Positions 27,971-36,245 of a stretch of DNA of 64,000 nt are shown here, one piece after another (the first letter of the stretch is position 1; each line of letters begins with the position of its first letter). The translations under genes and the position numbers were made by a program. This stretch comes from Bacillus sp. CH140a_4T. Lineage in GTDB: Bacteria; Bacillota; Bacilli; Bacillales; Bacillaceae_G. The notes beneath the pieces were generated by a model, which ran no database searches, was not told the origin of the DNA, and was given only the letters and a program-made list of their open reading frames with translations. The stretch is taken from positions 744,001 to 808,000 of the forward strand of contig NZ_WBPF01000013.1 in assembly GCF_008923725.1 (NCBI RefSeq). Reading direction: 5' to 3'.

Positions 27971-28341
27971 CTTTGCGCCATCTCCCTTTTTTATAAAACC
28001 TTCTTAAACCGTCTAACCAATCACAGGTCCAGTCAATTGGAGATTCTTGTTTTCCGCATCTATTAATTGTAACACACTGTCAGAGATAAGTTCCGATAAC
28101 GGCTGCTCAATCGTACTAGAATGGTAAAAAGTTTTATAACATTCTAAGTGATTAATTAGGAGAATCTGGATATGGATTTGAGTTCCATCATAAACCTATT
28201 GATTCTTTAAATTAAATAAGAGGAATAGGGCGCATAAATGGCGCTCTTTTCTTAATGTACTTCAATCTGTAATATATAATAATTATCATATATTACGTTA
28301 TATTTTACACCTCTTGCACATACATCAATTTATAGACAAAC
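27971..28341. other. Remnant region with no clear gene
   Basis: About 370 bp between the 66-residue ORF and the tRNA terminator. It holds a 12-codon plus-strand mini-ORF after AGGAG (from 28172) and a small hairpin AGGGCGC/GCGCTCT followed by TTTTCTT (about 28229-28252). Otherwise I see nothing; it looks like decayed element DNA. Confidence 0.4.
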
Positions 28342-28377
28342 AAAAAACCTTGTTATCAAAAGATAACAAGGTTTTTT
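28342..28377 (-). terminator. tRNA operon terminator
   Basis: AAAAAACCTTGTTATC and GATAACAAGGTTTTTT form a 16-bp stem with an AAAA loop, immediately 3' of tRNA-Arg. Confidence 0.88.
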
Positions 28378-28380
28378 TAG

Positions 28381-28454
28381 CGTCCCAGGAGAGATTCGAA
28401 CTCCCGACCGTACGCTTAGAAGGCGTATGCTCTATCCGGCTGAGCTACTGGGAC
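28381..28454 (-). tRNA. tRNA-Arg (anticodon TCT)
   Basis: A 74-nt cloverleaf without encoded CCA: acceptor GTCCCAG/CTGGGAC, D arm AGCTCAGCCGGATAGAGC, anticodon stem-loop ACGCC-TTCTAAG-type with TCT, T arm GGGAGTTCGAATCTCTCC. It reads AGA codons. Second gene of a Gly-Arg tRNA pair. Its 3' end is duplicated at 27729-27755. Confidence 0.97.
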
Positions 28455-28458
28455 ATGG

Positions 28459-28529
28459 AGCGGGTGAAGAGAATCGAACTCTCGACCAGAGCTTGGAAGG
28501 CTCTTGTTTTACCACTAAACTACACCCGC
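28459..28529 (-). tRNA. tRNA-Gly (anticodon TCC)
   Basis: A 71-nt cloverleaf: acceptor GCGGGTG/CACCCGC with discriminator T, anticodon stem AGAGC/GCTCT around CTTCCAA (TCC), T arm GAGAGTTCGATTCTCTT. First gene of the tRNA pair, four bases before tRNA-Arg. Confidence 0.97.
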
Positions 28530-28581
28530 ATATGTTATTTTATTTTTCTTCGTTAGCGCTGTTGCCCTATCGACAATATTT

Positions 28582-28610
28582 ATTATATGTATAACCATAC
28601 ATAAAGTCAA
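28582..28610 (-). promoter_or_regulatory. tRNA-Gly-Arg promoter
   Basis: TTGACT, a 17-nt spacer and TATAAT on the minus strand, about 50 nt upstream of tRNA-Gly. A strong sigma-A promoter. Confidence 0.8.
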
Positions 28611-28616
28611 CACCTT

Positions 28617-28654
28617 TTTTAAAAGAGGATAATTTTTCTTATCCTCTTTTAAAA
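28617..28654 (-). terminator. Terminator after ysnB
   Basis: TTTTAAAAGAGGATAA and its complement form a 16-bp stem with a 6-nt loop. The ysnB stop lies at the stem base. It ends the gerM-rph-rdgB-ysnB transcription unit. Confidence 0.85.
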
Positions 28655-29145
28655 AGTGCTTGTTCAACTAGTTGTCCGTCTAATGTTTCAAAACGAACTT
28701 CCATTTGGTTTTCATCCATTTCTAATAAAGCAAATGTCTTTTCTACACGCTGACGTGGCAATAAAATACTGCCTGGATTAATAAATAATACGCCGTCGAT
28801 TAATTCCGCACCTAATACGTGAGAGTGTCCGAAGCATGCAACTTGCGCCCCTACCTCTTCTGCGTGGTACGCTAATGTTTGTAATGTCATTTTCACGTTA
28901 TGACGATGGCCGTGCACAACTACGAAACGAATGCCATCTACATCAGTTACAATTTCGTCTTGAAAGTTAGCATAATCACAGTTCCCTTTTACAACATGGA
29001 AACCTTGCAGCTCTTCATGAACAGGCGTTAGCTCTGAATCACCGCAATGAATCATGACATCTACTTTTCCTTCATATTTCTCTTTCAACTGCTGTAATTC
29101 CTTCACAGAGCTATGACTATCGCTTACGATTAAAGCTTTCATCAA
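28639..29145 (-). CDS. ysnB: YfcE/YsnB-type metallophosphoesterase
   Basis: A 168-residue phosphodiesterase with the calcineurin-like motifs DSHSS (8-12), HCGDSE (33-38), KGNCDY (54-59), VVHGHRH (76-82) and CFGHSH (99-104). All metal ligands are present. Substrate unknown. It follows rdgB by 10 bp, as in B. subtilis. Confidence 0.92.
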   Translation of the reverse strand: MMKALIVSDSHSSVKELQQLKEKYEGKVDVMIHCGDSELTPVHEELQGFHVVKGNCDYANFQDEIVTDVDGIRFVVVHGHRHNVKMTLQTLAYHAEEVGAQVACFGHSHVLGAELIDGVLFINPGSILLPRQRVEKTFALLEMDENQMEVRFETLDGQLVEQALFKRG

Positions 29146-29155
29146 TCTCTCTCCC

Positions 29156-29764
29156 TTATTCTCCTAAAAACCATTCAGGGATTTTTTCTTCTAGCTTACG
29201 AAGAGCACGTCCGCGGTGGCTAATGGCATTTTTCTCATCTGAACTTAGTTCCGCCATCGCTTTTTTATATTCTTCCACATAAAAAATCGGATCATATCCA
29301 AAGCCGTTTTCCCCGCGGCGCTGTTCTAAAATATACCCTTCGCACGTCCCGTTTACAATGACAGGCTTTTTATCACCTTCAGGGAAAGCCACTGCTAGTG
29401 CACAGTAGAAACGAGCTTTACGCTTTTCAAACGCTACGTCATTTAATTCTTGTAAAACCTTATCAATATTCGCTTGATCATCTTTCGGCTCTCCAGCAAA
29501 ACGAGCTGAATACACGCCTGGTTTTCCATTTAAAGCATCTACAATAAGACCTGAATCATCCGCAATTACGATTGCATTCAGCTGTTTGCTCAGACTATCC
29601 GCTTTTAAAATCGCATTTTCTTCAAATGTTTCACCAGTTTCTTCGACTTCTTCTATATGAGGAAAATCGTGTAATGATTTCACCTCTAAATCAAATTGCT
29701 CAAATAACTCAGCAAATTCACGTACTTTTCCCATATTTTTTGTCGCTATAACAACTTGTTTCAT
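29156..29764 (-). CDS. rdgB: XTP/dITP pyrophosphatase (RdgB/HAM1)
   Basis: Removes XTP, dITP and ITP from nucleotide pools. The 202-residue protein has the N-terminal [13 protein letters not shown] motif (about 4-16), [26 protein letters not shown] (about 65-90) and GFGYDPIF followed by SHRGRAL. The ATG at 29764 follows AGAGGTGG and is preferred to a GTG nine bases upstream. B. subtilis name ysnA. Sits between rph and ysnB. Confidence 0.95.
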   Translation of the reverse strand: MKQVVIATKNMGKVREFAELFEQFDLEVKSLHDFPHIEEVEETGETFEENAILKADSLSKQLNAIVIADDSGLIVDALNGKPGVYSARFAGEPKDDQANIDKVLQELNDVAFEKRKARFYCALAVAFPEGDKKPVIVNGTCEGYILEQRRGENGFGYDPIFYVEEYKKAMAELSSDEKNAISHRGRALRKLEEKIPEWFLGE

Positions 29765-29775
29765 ACTTTCCACCT

Positions 29776-30513
29776 CTACTCTATATGAGATACGATGTCA
29801 CCTAACGCTTCTTTTTGCATTTCTATCAGTTGGAAAATACCTTGTTCTGCAGCATCAAGTAATTCATTTAACTGCGCTCTGCTAAACGTCGCTTCTTCTC
29901 CAGTTCCTTGCACTTCAACAAACTGGCCTTTTCCAGTCATAATCACGTTCATATCAACGTCTGCTTTAGAATCTTCTACATAGTTTAAATCTAAAACAAC
30001 ACCTTGCTCTTCAACAATCCCTACTGACGTTGCTGCTAAATAATCTTTTACTGGAATTTTAGATACTTTTTCTGCTTGTAATAACTTCTCAAACGCTAAT
30101 ACCATTGCTACATATGCACCTGTAATAGAAGCAGTTCTCGTTCCACCATCCGCTTGAATAACATCGCAATCAATCCAAACTGTTCTTTCACCAAGTGCTT
30201 CTAGGTCAACTACCGCACGTAAAGCTCGTCCAATTAAGCGCTGGATTTCCATTGTACGTCCTGTTACTTTCCCTTTACTTGACTCCCTAATTGTACGTTG
30301 TTCTGTTGCACGTGGAAGCATCGCATATTCAGCTGTTACCCAGCCCTTTCCTTCTCCACGCATAAACGGTGGGACACGCTCTTCAATTGTCGCTGAGCAA
30401 ATTACCTTTGTATCCCCAACTTCAATTAATACTGACCCCTCTGGATTTTTTAAATAATTCGTATGAATATGTATATTGCGTAATTCTGTTTTCCCTCTAC
30501 CATCTACTCGCAT
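29776..30513 (-). CDS. rph: Ribonuclease PH
   Basis: Phosphorolytic 3'-5' exoribonuclease for tRNA 3' trimming. The 245-residue product starts [16 protein letters not shown], with [18 protein letters not shown] (about 60-77), [20 protein letters not shown] and the [14 protein letters not shown] signature (about 124-137). ATG at 30513 has GAGGAGG ahead; the longer upstream frame has no RBS. The gene ends 11 bp before rdgB. Confidence 0.97.
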   Translation of the reverse strand: MRVDGRGKTELRNIHIHTNYLKNPEGSVLIEVGDTKVICSATIEERVPPFMRGEGKGWVTAEYAMLPRATEQRTIRESSKGKVTGRTMEIQRLIGRALRAVVDLEALGERTVWIDCDVIQADGGTRTASITGAYVAMVLAFEKLLQAEKVSKIPVKDYLAATSVGIVEEQGVVLDLNYVEDSKADVDMNVIMTGKGQFVEVQGTGEEATFSRAQLNELLDAAEQGIFQLIEMQKEALGDIVSHIE

Positions 30514-30583
30514 AAAAATAACCTCCTCATAACTACTTGTTAGTATAGCCAAATTTAAATGTATGATATGTATACAATAAAAG

Positions 30584-30611
30584 AAGGGGAACTCAAAAAG
30601 CAATTCCCCTT
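30584..30611 (-). terminator. Terminator after gerM
   Basis: AAGGGGAA and TTCCCCTT pair with a 12-nt loop between gerM and rph, followed by CTTTTATT. It may only partly stop transcription into rph. Confidence 0.65.
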
Positions 30612-30641
30612 TCTTACTTAAGTATATCAAATTATTCACGA

Positions 30642-31691
30642 TTAAAAACTACCTGTATTCACGTTTTCTGGACGATCGACAGGTTTTATTAACTTTCCGC
30701 CCTTTTCATCTATAAGATTTGCTTTACCATTTACTTCAATAGAAACACTTTTCACGCCTTTCTTTTCTGTTAAAGATAAAACTAACGACTTCAATACGTA
30801 ATTTGAAACCATATTTTTATCTGGGTTTATAAATATATTTTCATTAAAGTTTAATGTAAGATTTCCATCTTGTAATTTCGGATTCGTAATAAGCTTAACG
30901 CCTGGATTAAAATCATTCAGAAGCGATTGATGAATCGGTCCTTTTACAAGTTCATCTATAATTGCTGCATAATCATTTTCTTTTCCTTCTACAACGCGGC
31001 GTGTTACTGGTACGTAGTATTGCTGTTTATTATTATTTTGTGCCATAAAATAAAGTGTAACCGGTTTTGTATTTGTTACATCCGCTACTTGCTCGTCATC
31101 GAAGTTGATACCGTTAGCACGGCTCACCCCTTCACCAAGCGGCGTACCCCCAACAGGCATCTTCGCCAATTTCTCACCATTTATTTGGAACTGCACTTGT
31201 TTTATTTCTTTAAATTGCGTCAACGTCCACGCTATTGACTCAACAATTTGACGTTCTTCTTCTTTTGCATAGTTTTTCATTTCATTAGAGAAATCAATGA
31301 CTGCCGTCCCATCTTTTTTCAAATTTAGGGTCATCGATGTATTCGCTGGAATGACTGCACGGAACCCATTCGGTAATAAATTCGTTACCGGTCCATCTTT
31401 CACAAGGTACTCTAACGTTTGCTGAATAACCTCATTGGCTTTTGGAGTAGGTACAGCTAACGTTTGCGGTACAACGTAACCATTTTTATCAACAAGGTAT
31501 AGTTCTCTATTTACCATTTGTCCTTGCTTATCTTTCTTAGCTACTTCTTTCTTTCCACCCTCTGTATACGTAACTTGTTTTGGCGGATCAATTTGTTCCG
31601 TTGCTTTCTCCTGATTTATAAAGCCACACCCTGTTAGTAAAACAGCGCTCACAGTAGCACCAACAACCCATTTAAAAGTGGATTTAGGCAT
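30642..31691 (-). CDS. gerM: GerM, sporulation and germination lipoprotein
   Basis: The 349-residue lipoprotein has a lipobox LLTGC with the modified cysteine at C22, then two tandem GerMN domains (about 85-195 and 220-330; the motif pair [16 protein letters not shown] and [19 protein letters not shown] marks the repeat). GerM acts in septal peptidoglycan remodelling and basal SpoIIIA complex assembly in B. subtilis. A minimal bcr1 derivative lies just upstream. Synteny racE-gerM-rph agrees with B. subtilis except that ysmB is missing. Confidence 0.93.
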   Translation of the reverse strand: MPKSTFKWVVGATVSAVLLTGCGFINQEKATEQIDPPKQVTYTEGGKKEVAKKDKQGQMVNRELYLVDKNGYVVPQTLAVPTPKANEVIQQTLEYLVKDGPVTNLLPNGFRAVIPANTSMTLNLKKDGTAVIDFSNEMKNYAKEEERQIVESIAWTLTQFKEIKQVQFQINGEKLAKMPVGGTPLGEGVSRANGINFDDEQVADVTNTKPVTLYFMAQNNNKQQYYVPVTRRVVEGKENDYAAIIDELVKGPIHQSLLNDFNPGVKLITNPKLQDGNLTLNFNENIFINPDKNMVSNYVLKSLVLSLTEKKGVKSVSIEVNGKANLIDEKGGKLIKPVDRPENVNTGSF

Positions 31692-31769
31692 GCCATTCCC
31701 CCCTAAAATCTAAGTTTGTACTATTATGTATACGAGCTGTTTCATATTTTAGAACTAGCTGTACTCCTT

Positions 31770-31799
31770 ATAAAGTGAAACTTTAATCAGTGGGATAAA
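31770..31799. repeat. Minimal bcr1 derivative: 20-bp end flanked by ATAAA repeats
   Basis: GTGAAACTTTAATCAGTGGG (31775-31794) is identical to the left end of the complete bcr1-type repeat at 34511-34656. It is flanked on both sides by ATAAA, the same 5-bp target duplication. It looks like an internal deletion between the two GTGGG copies that end the left arm and the element itself. Confidence 0.75.
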
Positions 31800-31800
31800 C

Positions 31801-31826
31801 AAAAAACTCCTGATTTCTCAGGAGCT
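31801..31826 (-). terminator. racE terminator
   Basis: CTCCTGA and TCAGGAG pair with a 4-nt loop, followed on the minus strand by six T and TGTTT. Confidence 0.78.
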
Positions 31827-31846
31827 CACTTATATGAATTCTACTA

Positions 31847-32656
31847 TTATTCTTTTTCTAAATGAATATGTTTCACATTTTCAATTGGTTGACCGAACCA
31901 TTTCGATGCAATTTCTTTAAATAGACCTATTTTCCCTGTTGTTAAGAAGAGATGATCACTTTGTTCCTCTCCCTCATTCAACATTTTACTATGGTATAAA
32001 ATTGTACTTACTTCGCGCGCTGTTTCATCACCTGAACTAATTAGTTGTACCTTATCTCCCATTACTTTTTTAATAACAGGACCTAAAATTGGATAATGTG
32101 TACAACCTAAAATAAGTGTATCAATATCAGTGTTTTTCAGCGGTTGCAACGTTTCTCTTACAACTTCATACGCCATTTCACTTTCAAAATTCCCACTCTC
32201 TACAAGCTCAACGAAAGGCGGACACGCTAAACTTTCTACCATAACACGGTTATTAATAGACTTTAACGCTTCTTCGTATGCACCACTTTTCACCGTTCCA
32301 ATCGTTCCAATAATCCCAACATGATACGCGTTTGTCACTTTTAAAGCTGTACGTGATCCTGGGTGAATAACTCCTACCACTGGAATTGGTAATTGTTTCT
32401 GCATCTCTTCTAATACAACCGCAGTTGCTGTATTACACGCAATAACTAACATTTTGATATTTAAATCTAGTAAATGCTCCGTCATTTCCCACGTAAATTG
32501 ACGCACTTCTTCTCGAGAACGTGGACCATAAGGGCAACGTGCTGTATCCCCTAAATATATAATACGCTCTTTCGGCAACTGACGAATTAATTCCTTCGCT
32601 ACTGTTAAACCGCCAACTCCTGAATCGATAACACCGATTGCTCTATTCAACTTCAT
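31847..32656 (-). CDS. racE: Glutamate racemase
   Basis: Interconverts L- and D-glutamate for peptidoglycan and, in this group, poly-gamma-D-glutamate. The 269-residue product has [10 protein letters not shown] (8-17), the two catalytic cysteines C74 (IACNTATA) and C185 (LGCTHYPIL), and CPYGPRS (41-47). The ATG at 32656 fits family starts; an ATG 15 nt upstream is possible. B. cereus group strains usually carry two racemase genes; this is the one near gerM. Confidence 0.95.
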   Translation of the reverse strand: MKLNRAIGVIDSGVGGLTVAKELIRQLPKERIIYLGDTARCPYGPRSREEVRQFTWEMTEHLLDLNIKMLVIACNTATAVVLEEMQKQLPIPVVGVIHPGSRTALKVTNAYHVGIIGTIGTVKSGAYEEALKSINNRVMVESLACPPFVELVESGNFESEMAYEVVRETLQPLKNTDIDTLILGCTHYPILGPVIKKVMGDKVQLISSGDETAREVSTILYHSKMLNEGEEQSDHLFLTTGKIGLFKEIASKWFGQPIENVKHIHLEKE

Positions 32657-32807
32657 CACCCGTTTTCTCATTCATCATCTTATTTTATCATTATATTTTA
32701 CACACTTTACGTTCGCTCACTTAAACTGCTTCTGTATGAAAATTTTCATTTGTACCTGTATAGACTAGGACCTTTTTTATTTTGCTCCTTTTTTTCAGAA
32801 TTTGCAA

Positions 32808-32850
32808 GACAGAAAAATAACCGACCTTCTATATGAAAGTCGGTTTCTTC
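32808..32850. repeat. Left copy of a 43-bp direct repeat with terminator hairpin
   Basis: The segment GACAGAAAAATA plus a CCGAC/GTCGG hairpin matches 36971-37013 at 33 of 43 positions. It acts as terminator of the MFS gene on the minus strand (AACCGAC/GTCGGTT stem). The partner copy terminates gerE, so the two copies bracket the MFS/DJ-1/TetR cassette. Confidence 0.5.
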
Positions 32851-32866
32851 TATATAAAGTGCATAT

Positions 32867-34192
32867 TTATTGCTCCATCTTTTTTTGGAAAGAAGACATT
32901 CCTATTAATAAAAAGAAATGAGCAGAAATTAACATGACGATTAAAATAAAATTCAAACGATAACTATTTGTAGATTCCATAATTTTGCTCGCTACAGCTG
33001 GTCCAAATGCCATACCGAAAAAGTTAATTAAATTATATAAACCAAGACCGATTCCAACTTTAGCTGGATGTAATGTTTTCGGTATAAATGTGTTTACCGA
33101 TACTTGAATGGCTGAATAACTCATAAATGTTAAAATAATCGCCACTAAAATAACAATTAAGTTCCCATTCGGAACAAGCCCTAAAATTAAAAAGCCAATG
33201 ATCATAATGACAGACGCTACATAAATCATATTCACATTTCCAAACGAAGGGACAATTTTCCCAGTAATAAAACTAGATACAATACCAAAGAGTGATGCAA
33301 TAAACAATGCAATTCCGATAACGAATGGAGACAATCCGTGCTCTCTTCCTAACAGTAATGGTAATAATAATAAACTAGCACATAGCGCCACATTCATTAT
33401 AAATCCGACCGCTATTAAACGAAGAAATGGTTTATTTGTAAACAACTCAATATCAATAAATGGATGCTCTGCGTTCTTCATACGAACCGTGAATAAAAAT
33501 AAGAAAGCTACCGATAACACAAATAGCCAACTATTAATATTTACACCTAATAAAACAGTCGTAATGAATGCAAATAATAACGCCGCTCCAATGTAATCAA
33601 AATAAAACGCTTCATCCGTATGCTGCGCTTCTTCTGGCATAAATTTTATAAGCAAGAAAATCCCAACTACTGAAATAACCATAAATAAAAATAAATATGG
33701 CCACCCCAGTGTATTTGTAATAGCCCCGCCAACTAAAGGACCAATACCTATTGCTAATGCAATAGAAGAACTAATCATCGCTAACGCACCAGGCTTCTTA
33801 TCAGGAACAACCAATTTTGCCACTGCAATCATACTAAGCGCAATAAACGCCGCGCCCCCACTCGCCTGCACTAATCTTGCAAGAATGGTAATCGCATAAG
33901 AGTGATTCATAAATCCAATAATAGAACCCGCTACAAATATGATAATTGAAATAATTAATAGTTTTTTTACACTATAGCGATCAGCCAACTTCCCATAGAT
34001 CATCGAACCAATACCGACAACTAAGGAATACCCTACTACAACCCAACTTACTTTCGATTGACTAATGGATAAATCGTTAGCCATATCTTCTAACGCTACA
34101 TTAAATAAAACCGCATTCGTTGGTCCTAATAAAACGATAAAACATAATGTAAGAACAAACCATTTTGAATGGTTACTTATATCTTTCCCCAT
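32867..34192 (-). CDS. MFS drug exporter, DHA2-like (14-TM type)
   Basis: The 441-residue protein has about 14 transmembrane helices. Motif A appears as GKLADRYSVKKLL (about 68-80) and the motif C-type glycine-rich segment ALAIGIGPLVGGAITNTLGWPYLF around 145-168. This pattern fits DHA2 drug:proton antiporters related to Tet(L)/Tet(38), but the substrate cannot be read from sequence. The ATG at 34192 follows GGAGAGGTG. A TTGACA-17-TATGAT promoter and a 17-bp inverted repeat lie upstream, shared with the divergent DJ-1 gene, which implies regulation, perhaps by the nearby TetR protein. Confidence 0.85.
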   Translation of the reverse strand: MGKDISNHSKWFVLTLCFIVLLGPTNAVLFNVALEDMANDLSISQSKVSWVVVGYSLVVGIGSMIYGKLADRYSVKKLLIISIIIFVAGSIIGFMNHSYAITILARLVQASGGAAFIALSMIAVAKLVVPDKKPGALAMISSSIALAIGIGPLVGGAITNTLGWPYLFLFMVISVVGIFLLIKFMPEEAQHTDEAFYFDYIGAALLFAFITTVLLGVNINSWLFVLSVAFLFLFTVRMKNAEHPFIDIELFTNKPFLRLIAVGFIMNVALCASLLLLPLLLGREHGLSPFVIGIALFIASLFGIVSSFITGKIVPSFGNVNMIYVASVIMIIGFLILGLVPNGNLIVILVAIILTFMSYSAIQVSVNTFIPKTLHPAKVGIGLGLYNLINFFGMAFGPAVASKIMESTNSYRLNFILIVMLISAHFFLLIGMSSFQKKMEQ

Positions 34193-34348
34193 GTGTAACA
34201 CCTCTCCTGATTGTAGTAACTGTAAATGAAAGATAAAGTTGTTTAACTCCGCTATCACCACTAAACAACTTCATCAAATGTATACATTCATGGCGCGACA
34301 AACTGAATTCGAAACGAAGCATGTATGTTGTTCGATATTCATGGAACT

Positions 34349-34377
34349 ATCATAGTTTCAGAATTACAGTTTGTCAA
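34349..34377 (-). promoter_or_regulatory. MFS exporter promoter
   Basis: TTGACA, a 17-nt spacer and TATGAT on the minus strand, about 150 nt before the MFS start. Its -35 box is 7 bp from a long inverted repeat. Confidence 0.75.
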
Positions 34378-34384
34378 CGAAAAA

Positions 34385-34438
34385 TATACAAAGTAAACTA
34401 ATTTAGTGTTTTTAGTTTACTTTGTATAAAAATTGTTA
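34385..34438. promoter_or_regulatory. 17-bp inverted repeat between MFS and DJ-1 genes, likely operator
   Basis: The arms at 34385-34401 and 34422-34438 are perfect complements (TATACAAAGTAAACTAA and TTAGTTTACTTTGTATA) separated by 20 bp. It lies between the MFS -35 box and a weak plus-strand TTTAGT-17-TATAAA promoter that starts inside the repeat. The geometry fits a shared operator for two divergent promoters. The TetR protein encoded at 35446-36084 is the natural candidate. Confidence 0.6.
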
Positions 34439-34474
34439 TACACTAATTTCGAATCCGATATAAGGAGGACTGAC

Positions 34475-34501
34475 ATGGTTATTCAAGTTTGCAATTTCTA
34501 A
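34475..34501 (+). other. Eight-codon mini-ORF in the DJ-1 leader
   Basis: A full-strength AAGGAGG site, 6 nt ahead of ATG, opens MVIQVCNF followed by TAA. The bcr1 element is inserted 4 nt after the stop (its ATAAA repeat begins at 34506). It may be a leader peptide or the relic of an original start. Confidence 0.35.
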
Positions 34502-34505
34502 CTTA

Positions 34506-34661
34506 ATAAAGTGAAACTTTAATCAGTGGGGGTTTTGTTCATCCCCCACTGATTATTAGTTGAACCAATCGGACGTTTACGGACAGTTGATCTCCCATCT
34601 AACTTCTTTGCTCCAACTGAATTTTGAGGTGGGAGTTTACTGTCCGTTAACGTGGGATAAA
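34506..34661. mobile_element. bcr1-type repeat of the Bacillus cereus group
   Basis: A 146-bp non-coding element (34511-34656) flanked by 5-bp ATAAA direct repeats, total 156 bp. This agrees with bcr1, described as about 155 bp and flanked by TTTAT repeats. It can fold into a 12-bp perfect hairpin (AATCAGTGGGGG/CCCCCACTGATT, 34521-34554) and a second stem (ACGGACAGT...CTCCCA with TGGGAG...ACTGTCCGT). It has no gene and needs a transposase in trans. It sits in the 5' leader of the DJ-1 gene. Confidence 0.8.
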
Positions 34662-34710
34662 ACCAAATAAATAAAGAACTTTTATATAGAAGAAATATTA
34701 CAGGAGGATT

Positions 34711-35403
34711 ATGATGAAGAAAAAAATGTTAGTCGTATTAACGAGCGTAGAAAAATATCCAAATTTAAATCGAGCTACTGGTCTTTGGCTTGGTGAAGCT
34801 GTCCATTTCGTTAAAAAAGTTGAAGAAGCTGGTTATGAAGTAGATTATGTTAGCCCACAAGGTGGTTATACACCGATTGATCCGCATAGTTTAGCAATGG
34901 CGGAGAGCATCGATTGGGAATGGTATCAAAAGAAAGAATTTATGAATCGTCTCGGTTCTACAATGAAACCGAGTGAAGTGAATCCAGAAGACTACGCTGC
35001 GATTTATTACGCAGGCGGTCACGGTGTAATTTGGGACTTCCCAGAAAATAGAGAACTTCAAATGATTAGCCGCAACATTTATGAAAATGGCGGAATTGTT
35101 TCCTCTGTTTGTCACGGAGCTGCTGGTTTATTTCACATCACATTAAGTAATGGGAAACGTTTAATTAGCGGTAAAAAAGTCACAGGATTTTCAAACGAAG
35201 AAGAGAAGCTAGCCGAACTAGATCAATTCGTCCCATTTTTAACAGAAGATGAACTCATTAAAAATGGAGGCCTTTACGAAAAAGCTCCGCAGCCTTGGGA
35301 AGCTTTTGCTGTAGAGGATAATCGTTTTATCACTGGTCAAAACCCAGCTTCAGGTGGTCCAGTAGCTGAATTAGTATTACAACACATAAAAAATAACAGG
35401 TAA
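34711..35403 (+). CDS. DJ-1/PfpI family protein (class I glutamine amidotransferase-like), copy 1
   Basis: The 230-residue product belongs to the Hsp31-like branch of DJ-1/PfpI. It has GLWLGEAVHF with the conserved glutamate near residue 29, YYAGGHGVIWDF (about 95-106) and the nucleophile elbow SSVCHGAAGLF, giving a Glu-Cys-His triad. Such proteins act as glyoxalase III-like or protein-repair enzymes or chaperones; the exact activity is unknown. AGGAGG precedes two ATG codons. Its leader is interrupted by bcr1. A second paralogue lies at 36245-36907. Confidence 0.85.
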   Translation: MMKKKMLVVLTSVEKYPNLNRATGLWLGEAVHFVKKVEEAGYEVDYVSPQGGYTPIDPHSLAMAESIDWEWYQKKEFMNRLGSTMKPSEVNPEDYAAIYYAGGHGVIWDFPENRELQMISRNIYENGGIVSSVCHGAAGLFHITLSNGKRLISGKKVTGFSNEEEKLAELDQFVPFLTEDELIKNGGLYEKAPQPWEAFAVEDNRFITGQNPASGGPVAELVLQHIKNNR

Positions 35404-35404
35404 T

Positions 35405-35447
35405 AAAAAAGCAGGTTTTCCATTACTATAGGAAAACCTGCTTTTTT
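35405..35447. terminator. Bidirectional terminator between DJ-1 copy 1 and tetR
   Basis: AAAAGCAGGTTTTCC and GGAAAACCTGCTTTT form a 15-bp stem with A and T tracts on both sides. Confidence 0.85.
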
Positions 35448-36084
35448 ACGAAATCATTTGCAAAATAGCAATAACTTCTTTTTCAATTTCCGAATCATCA
35501 ATTGCTCCTATATACTCTGGTTTAAACAGTTGATACTTCTTCAATTGATAAAAATCAAGTATCGCTTTCTTTAACGTAATATCGTACTGAATACAAAAAG
35601 AATGATCTATAATACGTCTTAACATCACATCATCTTGTACCATAAATAATTGTGCGTTCATTTTATTAAAGTAGCCTTGTTCCATACCCGCTTCAAAAAA
35701 CATTTGCAAATTATGATTACGATTTTGTTGTGCAGCGACTAACTGATCAGATAAGTGCGGATATGCCTCTTTCAAATCTTGTAAAAAGACATCAGAAATA
35801 TATGTCACACATTTTAATGAGTGAATAAACGTCTTTTGGAAACGTTCTGCAAAAGACATACTTTCATCTTGATTATCCGCATCTCCTTCAAGAAGATAGT
35901 TTATAAAATCTTCTACCACCGCTTCAATAATCTCATCTTTCGAAGAAAAACGTTTATATAAAGTAGCCTTACTAATATCCATATATTTCGCAATTTCATC
36001 TATTTTCAATTGGCTAAAACTCGTTTTTCTAATAACGGGCTTTATTTTATTAATATAAGTATTTGCACACGCAACTTTTCTCAT
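35446..36084 (-). CDS. TetR/AcrR family transcriptional regulator
   Basis: The 212-residue protein has a TetR helix-turn-helix (FSQLKIDEIAKYMDISKATLYKRFSSKDEII, about 22-52) and a long variable ligand-binding part. ATG at 36084 is taken because GGGGAGG lies ahead. It is placed between the two DJ-1 genes and close to the MFS gene, which is the usual arrangement of a local repressor. TTTTGT-CCAT-ACAAAA just upstream (around 36100) may be its own operator. Confidence 0.88.
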   Translation of the reverse strand: MRKVACANTYINKIKPVIRKTSFSQLKIDEIAKYMDISKATLYKRFSSKDEIIEAVVEDFINYLLEGDADNQDESMSFAERFQKTFIHSLKCVTYISDVFLQDLKEAYPHLSDQLVAAQQNRNHNLQMFFEAGMEQGYFNKMNAQLFMVQDDVMLRRIIDHSFCIQYDITLKKAILDFYQLKKYQLFKPEYIGAIDDSEIEKEVIAILQMIS

Positions 36085-36203
36085 TAAAAGAGCCTCCCCT
36101 TTTGTCCATACAAAATAGTATAGCAAATTCACGATTAATTATAAATGAAGTCATTATACTCAATGCATCTTTTTAGTTTAAAGGATTTTTAATCTACACT
36201 ATA

Positions 36204-36245
36204 GAAAAAACGCCCGCTACCTTTATGAGTAGCGAGCACTTTTTC
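36204..36245 (-). terminator. Terminator after DJ-1 copy 2
   Basis: GC(C)CGCTAC and GTAGCG(A)GC pair (36212-36237) around an 8-nt loop with T-rich flank on the minus strand. Confidence 0.72.

Noticed and set aside
28172-28210. 12-codon mini-ORF after AGGAG in the tRNA-Arg remnant
   Set aside because: Too short and in decayed sequence; no conservation evidence available.
28314-28556. 80-codon plus-strand ORF across both tRNA genes
   Set aside because: It reads through tRNA-Arg and tRNA-Gly on the opposite strand and has no ribosome binding site.
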